Below are positions 7,607 through 14,745 of a stretch of DNA of 17,976 bases, one piece after another (the stretch's first letter is position 1; every line of letters starts with the position of its first letter). The notes under the pieces are model-generated. The model did not search any database. It was not told where the DNA came from and saw only the letters and a program-made list of their open reading frames with translations. The stretch covers positions 1 to 17,976 of the forward strand of contig DFBM01000183.1 in the NCBI GenBank assembly GCA_002366645.1, read 5' to 3'. The translations under genes were made by a program, and so were the position numbers. The stretch is from Rhodobacterales bacterium UBA3080 (GTDB lineage: Bacteria > Pseudomonadota > Alphaproteobacteria > Rhodobacterales > Rhodobacteraceae).

Positions 7607-8193
7607 GCAAAATCGCAGTTATAGGCTGGGGTTCTCTCATCTGGGACCTCGAAAACCTAACTCCGAACATCAAGGGCGACTGGTTGATGGAGGCCGGCCC
7701 GCAACTGCCAATGGAATTCAGCCGGATCTCGCCGAAACGAAAACTCGGCTTGGTGGTTTGTCTTGATCCCGAGGTGGGCGTTGGCTGCCAGACAAATGTT
7801 ATTAGCTCGGCAAAGTCGGACATCACGCAAATTATTGATGACCTCGCGGCACGCGAACGTGCGCCTCTTGGCTTAATCGGCGCGGTGCATGCAGACGGCC
7901 TCAAGAAGGGGCGAATGCCTGAGGTAACAGAAACTGTTGCCGCGTGGTGCGATGCTAACGGTTGGGATGGCGCTGTCTGGACCGATCTAGAGCCAAATTT
8001 TTCGGCGCATACACAACAAGTTTTTTCGATAGACGCCGGTATCGCTTATCTACGCACGCTTTCGGGCGAAAACCTTACCGAAGCGTTCAATTATATCGAA
8101 AACGCACCGGTCCAGACCCGCACGCCGCTACGTTCGGCGCTTGCAGCAGATGACTGGTGGCAGTCCCTAAAAGAAAACGGCGAGGCCGGATAA
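7597..8193 (+). CDS. Uncharacterised protein with GGCT-like N-terminal motif
   Basis: This protein of about 198 residues starts at GTG 7597, overlapping hemF by 10 bases; a TTG at 7603 (TTGA overlap) is the alternative and gives M-S-K-I-A-V-I-G-W-G-S-L. No strong ribosome binding site supports either, so translation may depend on hemF. The opening I-A-V-I-G-W-G-S-L-I-W resembles the Y-G-S-L-I-W loop of ChaC/gamma-glutamylcyclotransferase-fold proteins, and M-E-F-S-R-I-S follows at about residue 46 where that fold has an R-rich strand. No signal peptide or membrane helix is visible. The catalytic glutamate of the family cannot be placed by eye. The last 27 bases overlap the convergent LysE-type gene. 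Function is unknown; the fold call is tentative. Confidence 0.8.
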   Translation: MALSKIAVIGWGSLIWDLENLTPNIKGDWLMEAGPQLPMEFSRISPKRKLGLVVCLDPEVGVGCQTNVISSAKSDITQIIDDLAARERAPLGLIGAVHADGLKKGRMPEVTETVAAWCDANGWDGAVWTDLEPNFSAHTQQVFSIDAGIAYLRTLSGENLTEAFNYIENAPVQTRTPLRSALAADDWWQSLKENGEAG

Positions 8194-8751
8194 CCCCATC
8201 AACACGGCCATAACCGTCATAAACCGATGCCACAGAACCGGCGTATGGAAAAACCGACCCAACCAATTTCCCGCTTTGGTGTAAAACAGACAAACCATCA
8301 GGTTGATTGCGCCAAACGTCAACGCCATACGCAGACCTTCCTGCGCAGGCGGTTGACCCAGCCCATAACCGGCGGCCGCCGCAAGCGCTACAGCCCAGAC
8401 CTTGGGGTTAATCCACTGGAACAAAGCTGCTTCGAGAACTGTAAACGGCCTGTCCCGCGATTCCGCCTCAGGCACATTCAGCGAGCGGTAAAGTCGGTAC
8501 CCGAGGAAAAAAATCCACGCGGCGGCGATAAGTTTCAACGTAAAAGAAACGGCTGGATAGCGCAGCATCAAAGCGCCTAGGCCCAGACCGGTAACGCCCG
8601 CGGTAATCGCGACTCCACTCGCGATTCCGAAGACATGGGGCAATGTGCGGCGAAAGCCGAAACGGGCACCTGAGGCGATCAACATGATGATATTCGGGCC
8701 GGGGGAGGCAAGCCCGACGAACACAAACATATAGATCGGATCGAAAGTCAC
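8167..8751 (-). CDS. LysE/RhtB family amino-acid exporter (second of pair)
   Basis: This is a membrane protein of 194 residues. The N-terminal G-L-A-S-P-G-P-N motif with G-x-R-F-G-F-R-R following is the family hallmark, and F-Q-W-I-N-P-K sits near the middle. About six hydrophobic segments are visible. Members export amino acids or small metabolites; the substrate here cannot be told. I prefer the GTG at 8751, which forms a GTGA overlap with the upstream paralogue, over the GTG at 8769. No strong Shine-Dalgarno sequence is present, consistent with coupled translation. Its 3' end overlaps the convergent GGCT-like gene by 27 bases. Confidence 0.88.
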   Translation of the reverse strand: MTFDPIYMFVFVGLASPGPNIIMLIASGARFGFRRTLPHVFGIASGVAITAGVTGLGLGALMLRYPAVSFTLKLIAAAWIFFLGYRLYRSLNVPEAESRDRPFTVLEAALFQWINPKVWAVALAAAAGYGLGQPPAQEGLRMALTFGAINLMVCLFYTKAGNWLGRFFHTPVLWHRFMTVMAVLMGLSGLAVFF

Positions 8752-9356
8752 CCGCCGATACCGGACCACAGAACGAACACCACACCTGCAACAATTATGC
8801 CCGCCATCGACAAATTGAAAACTTTAAGCCGCGCAGGAGACTTCAACCATCGTTGAATAAAGCTGCCAAAAACAGCCCAGCCTGTCGCCGAGGATATACC
8901 GGACACTATCGAAACCAAAGCCAAGATCGCCGCCGTAAATACTAGATGATCCCCTTGCATAAATTGGCCCACCAAAGCGACACACATCGCCCAGCCTTTA
9001 GGGTTAATCCACTGGAACGCCGCCGCCTGCGCGAAGTTGAACGGTTTCGTCCGCGCGCCCGGCTCTCCCGGTGATTTTGTATTCGCGATACGCCACGCTA
9101 CCCATAAAAGCAGCGCCGCCCCGACCCACTTTAAGACATCATGTAAAACGGGTGCACGTTCGAACACCTCACCCATGCCCAGCGCGACCGAAAACAGCAT
9201 GAAACCAAAGCCAAGCGCAACGCCCGCAATATGTGGAATCGTGGCGCGAAACCCGAAAGTCGCGCCGGACGACGCCAACATCAGATTGTTGGGGCCTGGC
9301 GTCCAGGTAGCAGCAAGAAGAATGCCAAATAAGGCGATAAGCGTATCAGGTGTCAT
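8748..9356 (-). CDS. LysE/RhtB family amino-acid exporter (first of pair)
   Basis: This is a membrane protein of 202 residues with the family N-terminus T-W-T-P-G-P-N-N-L-M-L-A-S-S-G, then G-F-R-A-T-I-P-H, and a central F-Q-W-I-N-P-K-G-W-A. Roughly six transmembrane segments are evident. It is a diverged paralogue of the gene that follows and overlaps it by 4 bases, so the two are probably made together. The ATG at 9356 has only a weak upstream purine stretch. It lies 54 bases after the CCA-adding enzyme gene and may belong to the ribA operon. The exported compound is unknown. Confidence 0.9.
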   Translation of the reverse strand: MTPDTLIALFGILLAATWTPGPNNLMLASSGATFGFRATIPHIAGVALGFGFMLFSVALGMGEVFERAPVLHDVLKWVGAALLLWVAWRIANTKSPGEPGARTKPFNFAQAAAFQWINPKGWAMCVALVGQFMQGDHLVFTAAILALVSIVSGISSATGWAVFGSFIQRWLKSPARLKVFNLSMAGIIVAGVVFVLWSGIGG

Positions 9357-9410
9357 GCGAAAAATCCGGTAGGTCAGGAAGTGCGACCTTTCCAGAACCG
9401 TCCGGCACTG

Positions 9411-10565
9411 TCAACTCCGTAGCAAAGCCTGTTTGTCCAGCTTGAAATCGCTGTCGATCCAGATCTGTTGCAGACGCGACAGTTCGGCCCCCAGTGCTGG
9501 ACCCGAGCCAAATTGTTTAATCAAGTCGGCACCGGTTATCGGAAAAATGACCGCCGCCCCTTCAGCAATGTCTTGTTTCATCGAAGTTGGTAATGGCGTT
9601 GAAAGCGTCGCCGCCTCGATCAGTACAGCATCTAGCGCTGCGTCAGCCCCGAACCTGAAAGCCTTGATTCTGGCACTTTCACCCGACTGAAGAGCGGATT
9701 TTGCTGTCTCGATATATCGTCTTTCAGCATTGGATAAACGGAGACGCTTCGCCGGATTTTCCCCGCCCATCGCAACTAGTCGACGCTGCCATTTCGGGGT
9801 GACGCTCGCCAAACCCTCGATATGGACAAGCGGCGCAACAAACCTCGGGTCCGCTCCCGGCAACACGTTCGCCAACACACCACAAGCCGCCATCGAGCTT
9901 AGCGCGGGCCCGGGGTCCGGTGCCGCCAACAGCTTTTTCATTTCCGCCCCGAGACGCTCCTTCGACAAGGCTGAAATCCCGTCTACATGCGTCGCGCAAG
10001 CCGCCAGTCCTTCGGGGTCGAGTCCGCTGTGAGGGTCGCCATACCATGCGAAAAATCGGAAAAACCGGAGGATTCTCAGGTAATCCTCTTCGATCCGCTG
10101 GGCTGCATTCTCGATAAACCTGATCCGGCGCGCAGCGATATCCGGCATCCCACCAAGTGGATCGACCAGCGTCCCGTCCGACTCAACGTACAATGCGTTG
10201 ACCGTAAAGTCCCGACGGATAGCGTCGTCTTCAATGTGTTTTGAAAAAGCCACAACGGCCCGTCGTCCGTCAGTATCCACGTCCTTGCGAAAGGTCGTAA
10301 CCTCGTGCGGAATACCGCTGCTTATAATGGTGATTGTTCCGTGTTCCAAACCGGTTGGAATGGATTTTAAGCCCGCCTCCGCAGCCAGTTTCACTACTTC
10401 TTCGGGCAGCGCATCGGTAGCGATATCAACATCGGCAACCGGAACATCCCAAAGGGCGTTTCGCGCACAGCCGCCGACCGCATAAGCCTTATACCCTGCG
10501 TTTGTCAGCATGTTGAGTACAGATTGCGTGTCCGGAGAGGTTAGCCATTCGCCAGTTACCCGCAT
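9411..10565 (-). CDS. cca: CCA tRNA nucleotidyltransferase / poly(A) polymerase family protein
   Basis: This class II nucleotidyltransferase has 384 residues from the ATG at 10565. The head domain carries G-G-C-A-R-N (about 31-36), the metal-binding D-V-D pair at Asp45 and Asp47, and R-R-D-F-T-V-N-A-L at about 117-125, followed by the R-I-x-F-I-x-x-A-x-x-R-I-x-E-D-Y-L-R-I-L-R-F-F-R-F pattern of the neck. It would build or repair the 3' CCA end of tRNAs in the cytosol. Whether it adds CCA or acts as a poly(A) polymerase is not certain by eye; the first is likelier for this group. The start lies within the end of the Nudix gene (10-base overlap) with AAGGTGG just upstream, and the frame further upstream has no family sequence. 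Confidence 0.93.
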   Translation of the reverse strand: MRVTGEWLTSPDTQSVLNMLTNAGYKAYAVGGCARNALWDVPVADVDIATDALPEEVVKLAAEAGLKSIPTGLEHGTITIISSGIPHEVTTFRKDVDTDGRRAVVAFSKHIEDDAIRRDFTVNALYVESDGTLVDPLGGMPDIAARRIRFIENAAQRIEEDYLRILRFFRFFAWYGDPHSGLDPEGLAACATHVDGISALSKERLGAEMKKLLAAPDPGPALSSMAACGVLANVLPGADPRFVAPLVHIEGLASVTPKWQRRLVAMGGENPAKRLRLSNAERRYIETAKSALQSGESARIKAFRFGADAALDAVLIEAATLSTPLPTSMKQDIAEGAAVIFPITGADLIKQFGSGPALGAELSRLQQIWIDSDFKLDKQALLRS

Positions 10566-11158
10566 CTTGCCACCTTGTCGGCCAATGCCTTTATCATCCG
10601 CGCCGTTGCGCCCCATATGTAGTATGGCCCGTATGGAATTGTGTAGTATTGTCGACGCCGTCCTTGCCAGTTTCGACCCTGCACCTGCATGTTTTCGGTG
10701 CGCATTAGAAAATCCAGCGGCACCTCGAACAACTCCTCGACTTCTCCCGTATTCAGAACGGGGACAAACGATTCTGTTTGCGCAATAAAGGGCGTAATCG
10801 AAAAACTGGTTACGGTTTCATGTATGTCCAGCGACCCAATCACCTGAACCGCACGTGGTGGCAGTCCGATTTCTTCGTAAGCTTCGCGCAACGCCGCCGC
10901 TTCGCTGGTCTCGCCAGCCTCGACCTTACCACCCGGAAAAGCCACCTGCCCCGCATGGTGTTTTAATTGCGAAGCGCGTTTGGTTAAAATAACGCTCAAC
11001 GCCCCGTTTCGCTCGATCACCGGAACCAGAACCGACGCGGCGCGCAGTTTTCGCCCCTCCGGAAGCTGGTTTTTAAACTCGGGATTAAGATCAAAATCCG
11101 ACGAACCCGCGCTTGGCCCAGCTTGAACCGCCTGTGTTAGTTGATCGAATGTAATCAC
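10556..11158 (-). CDS. Nudix hydrolase, CoA pyrophosphatase type
   Basis: This protein of 200 residues carries a complete Nudix box from Gly77 to about Leu99, including Glu83, R-E at 91-92, E-E at 95-96 and Gly98. Just before it, I-L-T-K-R-x-x-x-L-K-x-H-x-G-Q-V-A-F-P-G-G matches the NuCoA motif of enzymes that cleave coenzyme A to phosphopantetheine and 3',5'-ADP. The first 35 residues are polar and not conserved. The GTG start at 11158 overlaps the ribA stop (GTGA), and the gene overlaps cca by 10 bases, so ribA, this gene and cca form one translationally coupled unit. The CoA specificity rests on the motif, not on experiment. Confidence 0.92.
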   Translation of the reverse strand: MITFDQLTQAVQAGPSAGSSDFDLNPEFKNQLPEGRKLRAASVLVPVIERNGALSVILTKRASQLKHHAGQVAFPGGKVEAGETSEAAALREAYEEIGLPPRAVQVIGSLDIHETVTSFSITPFIAQTESFVPVLNTGEVEELFEVPLDFLMRTENMQVQGRNWQGRRRQYYTIPYGPYYIWGATARMIKALADKVARCG

Positions 11159-12249
11159 AGTAAATGACCACTCTTTTTCGCTTTGGTCGCGAGATATTCA
11201 TCGTTGTGCGGGTTCTGACCCACCCTCAGTGGCACCCGTTCGGTAACGGCAACGCCGGAAGACTCCATCATCGCGACCTTGGCCGGATTGTTTGTCATCA
11301 ATCGGACCGCGTTAAAACCCATCGCTTTCAAGATCTCGGCGCCAAGGCGGAAATCCCGTTCATCGTCTTCAAACCCCAAGCGGTGGTTTGCCTCGACCGT
11401 ATCAAAACCCTGATCCTGCAAAGCGTAAGCGCGCATTTTATTGGCTAGGCCAATGCCGCGGCCCTCCTGATTCATATAAAGCAGCACACCTGCACCCTCT
11501 TCACCGATTTGTGCAAGCGCTGCACGAAGCTGCGGGCCGCAGTCACACTTCAGCGAGCCTAGAAGGTCTCCGGTAAAACAAGCGGAATGGAGACGCGAGA
11601 GTACCGGCGCATCACGGTTCGGGTTGCCGATTTCGATAGCATAGTGCTCCTCCCCGCCATCACGCGGGCGAAACACATGAACGCGGCCCTGCTCCGAAAC
11701 CTCCAGCGGGACGCGCGCGGCTGAAACCTCGTGTAGCGCGGTTACCTTCTCCAATCCCAGAAGGTCGCTTGCCTCGATCTTGTTCAATCCGTAATCCAGC
11801 GCAAACCGTTCCGCCTGCGCGCGCGCCATCGGCAAAACTAATGCGGCCGGCAAAAGATGGGCCCGTTTAGCAAGCGCAATTCCCGCACGATGTATATCGG
11901 CGCTACCACCACGAAGGGGCTTAAACGGCCCTTTCATCGGGGCTTCCAAGTCCCTCGACGGGTCCGCCATCGCGTGAACCCACCTAGCGCCCGCGTCGTC
12001 AGGCACCGCTATACGCGCAACATCGCCGTCATACGCTGCAACTTTTAACGTTTGTGCCCGACGCAACGTAATAGCCAGTTCCGGTGGTTGCGTGGAATCA
12101 CGAAGTTCTGCCAGACGTTCGGCACTGACCACCTCGGCGGCCAAAACCAGCCCACCATTTTCGCCGTCCAGCACCACAACAGGCACGCCGATACGGATAT
12201 CACTACCCATTCGGGCGATACGTTCCTCTCGATTCAGGGCTAGTGTCAT
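11155..12249 (-). CDS. ribA: GTP cyclohydrolase II with degenerate DHBP-synthase-like N-terminus (RibA)
   Basis: The C-terminal half (about 170-364) is a full GTP cyclohydrolase II, which opens GTP in the first step of riboflavin synthesis. Zinc ligands Cys224, Cys235 and Cys237 sit in H-S-A-C-F-T-G-D-L-L-G-S-L-K-C-D-C, then N-Q-E-G-R-G-I-G-L (260-268), and Y-L-x-T-K-x-x-x-x-G-H near the end. The N-terminal 150 residues align loosely with RibB (R-I-G-V-P-V-V-V-L-D then L-V-L-A-A-E), but the acidic D-D-E-D-R-E-N-E-G-D cluster is reduced to D-G-E-N-G-G, and the G-G-H-T-E-A histidine position reads G-G-S-A-D. DHBP synthase activity is therefore unlikely. The ATG at 12249 has a poor Shine-Dalgarno; ATG 12210, with AGAGGA upstream, is an alternative. 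A large inverted repeat lies 14 bases before the start. Confidence 0.93.
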   Translation of the reverse strand: MTLALNREERIARMGSDIRIGVPVVVLDGENGGLVLAAEVVSAERLAELRDSTQPPELAITLRRAQTLKVAAYDGDVARIAVPDDAGARWVHAMADPSRDLEAPMKGPFKPLRGGSADIHRAGIALAKRAHLLPAALVLPMARAQAERFALDYGLNKIEASDLLGLEKVTALHEVSAARVPLEVSEQGRVHVFRPRDGGEEHYAIEIGNPNRDAPVLSRLHSACFTGDLLGSLKCDCGPQLRAALAQIGEEGAGVLLYMNQEGRGIGLANKMRAYALQDQGFDTVEANHRLGFEDDERDFRLGAEILKAMGFNAVRLMTNNPAKVAMMESSGVAVTERVPLRVGQNPHNDEYLATKAKKSGHLL

Positions 12250-12263
12250 TGGATTCGACCAGA

Positions 12264-12319
12264 AAATGTTTCAATTCGTTTCAATCATATATCCACTACC
12301 AGCCGGAATTGAAACATTT
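12264..12319. promoter_or_regulatory. 14-bp perfect inverted repeat and 10-bp-phased direct repeat between ribA and regulator gene
   Basis: AAATGTTTCAATTC (12264-12277) and GAATTGAAACATTT (12306-12319) are exact reverse complements separated by 28 bases. Inside the spacer a second TTTCAAT (12279-12285) lies exactly 10 bp from the first (12269-12275), one helical turn. Tandem repeats of about 10-11 bp period are typical targets of OmpR/PhoB-family regulators, and such a regulator is the divergent gene. The site is 14 bases from the ribA start and about 100 bases from the regulator start. An RNA hairpin in the ribA leader is the alternative. I see no FMN riboswitch sequence in the gap, nor a convincing promoter for either gene. 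Confidence 0.55.
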
Positions 12320-12420
12320 CCCGTAAAAGTGACACGGCTGTGTGAGCATCTTCCTCAAAACCTTGCTTCTGGCCTCGATTCACAACACTTATTAAGAACA
12401 CCGCACAGAGGAGCCGGAAA

Positions 12421-13107
12421 ATGAGTAGCATTAAGAAAATTCTAATGGTCGATGACGAGGAAGACCTGCGCGAAGCGCTCGCCGATCAACTCGTTATGAC
12501 CGATGAATTCGACGTGTTCGAAGCTGGAACCGGCGCAGAAGGCCTGAAGAAGGCCAAAGAAGCGCTGTATGATCTGATTATTCTGGACGTCGGCTTGCCC
12601 GATATGGATGGCCGCGAACTGTGCCGTTTAATGCGTAAACAAGGCGTTAAAAGCCCGATTTTGATGCTGACGGGGCATATCACGGATTCTGACACCATTC
12701 TGGGCCTCGATGCTGGCGCAAATGATTACGTAACCAAGCCCTTCAAATTTCCGGTTCTTTTGGCCCGCATCCGTGCGCAGTTGCGCCAGCATGAACAATC
12801 CGAGGATGCTGTTTTCACCATTGGCCCATACACGTTCAAACCGGCGGCAAAAATGTTGCTGGACGACGACGAAAAGAAAATCCGGCTAACGGAAAAAGAA
12901 ACAAACATTCTGAAGTTCCTATACCGCGCCAATGAATCCGTAGTGGCTCGTGATGTGCTGCTGCACGAGGTTTGGGGCTATAACGCCGGCGTCACTACAC
13001 ACACGCTGGAAACCCACATCTATCGCTTGCGCCAGAAAATCGAGCCTGATCCCTCAAATGCAAGACTTCTGGTTACAGAAAGCGGCGGGTATCGCCTCGC
13101 TTCCTAA
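12421..13107 (+). CDS. OmpR-family response regulator, CenR-like
   Basis: This two-component regulator has 228 residues. The receiver domain spans about 1-120, with acidic Asp11-Asp12, phospho-acceptor Asp56 (L-I-I-L-D-V-G-L-P), Thr84 and Lys106 all present. The winged-helix DNA-binding domain (about 130-226) has R-L-T-E-K-E-T-N-I-L and a recognition region V-T-T-H-T-L-E-T-H-I-Y-R-L-R-Q-K-I-E. The opening K-I-L-M-V-D-D-E-E-D-L-R-E-A-L-A-D-Q-L and the H-E-Q-S-E-D-A-V-F linker recall the conserved alphaproteobacterial envelope regulator CenR; that name is from memory and tentative. ATG 12421 has an ideal GAGGAG 7 bases upstream. No histidine kinase gene is adjacent, so it is an orphan here. A strong terminator follows. 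Confidence 0.93.
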   Translation: MSSIKKILMVDDEEDLREALADQLVMTDEFDVFEAGTGAEGLKKAKEALYDLIILDVGLPDMDGRELCRLMRKQGVKSPILMLTGHITDSDTILGLDAGANDYVTKPFKFPVLLARIRAQLRQHEQSEDAVFTIGPYTFKPAAKMLLDDDEKKIRLTEKETNILKFLYRANESVVARDVLLHEVWGYNAGVTTHTLETHIYRLRQKIEPDPSNARLLVTESGGYRLAS

Positions 13108-13127
13108 GATTACCTCCCTGGACTTGA

Positions 13128-13158
13128 ACCCGCTGCGTCAATCGTAGCGGGTTTTTTT
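13128..13158 (+). terminator. Rho-independent terminator after response regulator gene
   Basis: ACCCGCT (13128-13134) pairs with AGCGGGT (13146-13152) across an 11-base loop that may extend the stem past one mismatch, and is followed by a run of seven T residues (13152-13158). It starts 20 bases after the stop codon, ending the single-gene regulator transcript before xthA. Confidence 0.88.
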
Positions 13159-13213
13159 AGTTGTAGTCCTAGGCCCGGCGGGTAGACTCCAGTGAAATTT
13201 ATTGGAGAACTTA

Positions 13214-13999
13214 ATGGCCTTTACTGTTTGCACCTGGAACATAAACTCCGTTCGCCTACGCGAGCCGCTAGTGTTGCGCCTTTTGGAAGAAGAAGCGCCG
13301 GATGTGCTGTGTTTGCAGGAATGTAAGTCTCCGGTCGATAAAATCCCGACGGAAAATTTCGCTTCCCTAGGTTATTCGCTGATTGCGCGCGGCCAAAAGG
13401 GATACAACGGCGTTGCCATCCTTTCGCGCTTACCGATGGAAGATGCCGGGCATCGTGATTTTTGCGAAAAGGGCGACGCGCGGCATGTCGCCGGAAGGTT
13501 GGCGAATGGTGTTACTATTCACAACTACTACATTCCTGCAGGCGGAGATGAGCCCAACCGCGAAGTAAACGAAAAATTTGGTCATAAGCTCGACTTTCTG
13601 ACCGAAATGCAAGATTGGTTCCACGGTGATAAGCCTGAGAAATCCATTCTCGTAGGTGATCTCAACATTGCTCCGCGCGAAGACGACGTTTGGGATCACA
13701 AGAAGCTTCGCAAGGTCGTTAGCCACACGCCCATCGAAATCGAGCATCTCGCCGCCGCACAAGATGCGGGCAACTGGGTGGATATTACGCGGCAGGATAT
13801 TCCCGATGGCAAATTTTACAGTTGGTGGTCGTATCGCGCCAAAGATTGGGACGGCGCGGATAAAGGTCGCCGTCTGGATCATATTTGGGCTACAGGCGAT
13901 ATCGCGGGCGCCGCTCATTCCAGCCGTTTGCTGCGGGATGCGCGCGGATGGGACCGTCCCTCCGATCACGCGCCACTATTTGCGAGTTTTGACCTATGA
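13214..13999 (+). CDS. xthA: Exodeoxyribonuclease III (AP endonuclease, XthA)
   Basis: This protein of 261 residues belongs to the exonuclease/endonuclease/phosphatase fold. It acts in base excision repair, cutting at abasic sites and trimming 3' ends. Visible motifs in order: C-T-W-N-I-N-S-V-R (6-14), L-Q-E-C-K with metal-binding Glu36, Y-N-G-V-A-I-L-S-R, V-G-D-L-N-I-A-P, R-R-L-D-H-I-W, and S-D-H-A-P with the catalytic His near the end. The start is ATG 13214, with TTGGAG 6 bases upstream; an in-frame TTG at 13202 has no such site. The gene ends in an ATGA overlap with the crotonase gene. It follows the regulator's terminator, so it needs its own promoter, which I could not identify. Confidence 0.95.
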   Translation: MAFTVCTWNINSVRLREPLVLRLLEEEAPDVLCLQECKSPVDKIPTENFASLGYSLIARGQKGYNGVAILSRLPMEDAGHRDFCEKGDARHVAGRLANGVTIHNYYIPAGGDEPNREVNEKFGHKLDFLTEMQDWFHGDKPEKSILVGDLNIAPREDDVWDHKKLRKVVSHTPIEIEHLAAAQDAGNWVDITRQDIPDGKFYSWWSYRAKDWDGADKGRRLDHIWATGDIAGAAHSSRLLRDARGWDRPSDHAPLFASFDL

Positions 14000-14739
14000 T
14001 CGAAGCAATATTAGAGAACCGCGTCGGGCGGATTACGCTTAACCGGCCAGATGTCCATAACTCGCTCGATCGGCAAGCGATGCGCGACATCCGGAAAGTT
14101 TTAGCCGACTGGGTCAGCGCCGACATTTGCGTTCTAATCCTGACCGGAACCGGAAAAAGCTTTTGTTCAGGGGTTTCCTTAGGAGATGTCGGAAGTGGCG
14201 ATTGGTCAGATAACCCGCTTACGGCCGTTTGTGACGCGCTGGAAAACTTCCATGCACCGACGATCTGCGCCCTGAATGGCGGCGTATATGGCGGCGGCAC
14301 CGAACTCGCGATGGCTTGCGATTTTCGTATCGGAGTAGAGGACATGAAAATGTTTGTGCCCGCTGGCAAAATCGGTGTGCACTACGAACCTGCAGGGCTT
14401 GCGCGGTTTATCCAGAAGCTCGGCACACAAACGACACGACGTATGTTTCTGCTAGGCGAAGTATCGGTGGGCAACGAGCTGCTCGAAAATGGCTTCGTCG
14501 ACTATATGGTAGCCGGCACCGATCTCGAAGCTCGGACAGATGAATTAGCAAGCGCAATTGTCGACGGAGCCCCTTTGGCAGTTCAAGGTATGAAACGGAC
14601 CATTCTGGAGATTAGCCAGGACGCTCTCGATCTTCACGAAGCGAGCGACCGGGTTACTGAATGTTTTGCCTCGGCGGATCACGTCGAAGGCTTGGCAGCG
14701 CTTTCGGAAAAACGAAAACCATCGTTCAAAGGTAAATAA
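13996..14739 (+). CDS. Enoyl-CoA hydratase/isomerase (crotonase) family protein
   Basis: This crotonase-fold protein has 247 residues. The oxyanion-hole segments are S-F-C-S-G-V-S-L-G-D (about 55-64) and N-G-G-V-Y-G-G-G-T-E-L-A-M-A-C-D (94-109). Glu103 fits the first catalytic glutamate of enoyl-CoA hydratase. The second (Glu164 of the rat enzyme, in Q-P-E-I) appears to be replaced: the segment reads V-P-A-G-K-I-G, with Lys125 at that place. Ordinary hydratase activity is therefore doubtful; an isomerase, hydrolase or other crotonase reaction is possible. It is coupled to xthA by an ATGA overlap, although no functional link is obvious. It ends 6 bases from the convergent comM gene, and no terminator is visible between them. 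Confidence 0.9.
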   Translation: MIEAILENRVGRITLNRPDVHNSLDRQAMRDIRKVLADWVSADICVLILTGTGKSFCSGVSLGDVGSGDWSDNPLTAVCDALENFHAPTICALNGGVYGGGTELAMACDFRIGVEDMKMFVPAGKIGVHYEPAGLARFIQKLGTQTTRRMFLLGEVSVGNELLENGFVDYMVAGTDLEARTDELASAIVDGAPLAVQGMKRTILEISQDALDLHEASDRVTECFASADHVEGLAALSEKRKPSFKGK

Positions 14740-14745
14740 CGCCCC

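Noticed and set aside
12250..12420. FMN riboswitch upstream of ribA
   Set aside because: No conserved RFN element blocks are present; the dyad structure is a simple inverted repeat with TTTCAAT units.
13430..13969. 179-codon open frame on the minus strand inside xthA
   Set aside because: It is antisense to intact exonuclease III motifs and has no credible start signal.
14740..14745. Bidirectional terminator between the crotonase gene and comM
   Set aside because: The genes are 6 bases apart and no stem with a T-run is visible at either 3' end.
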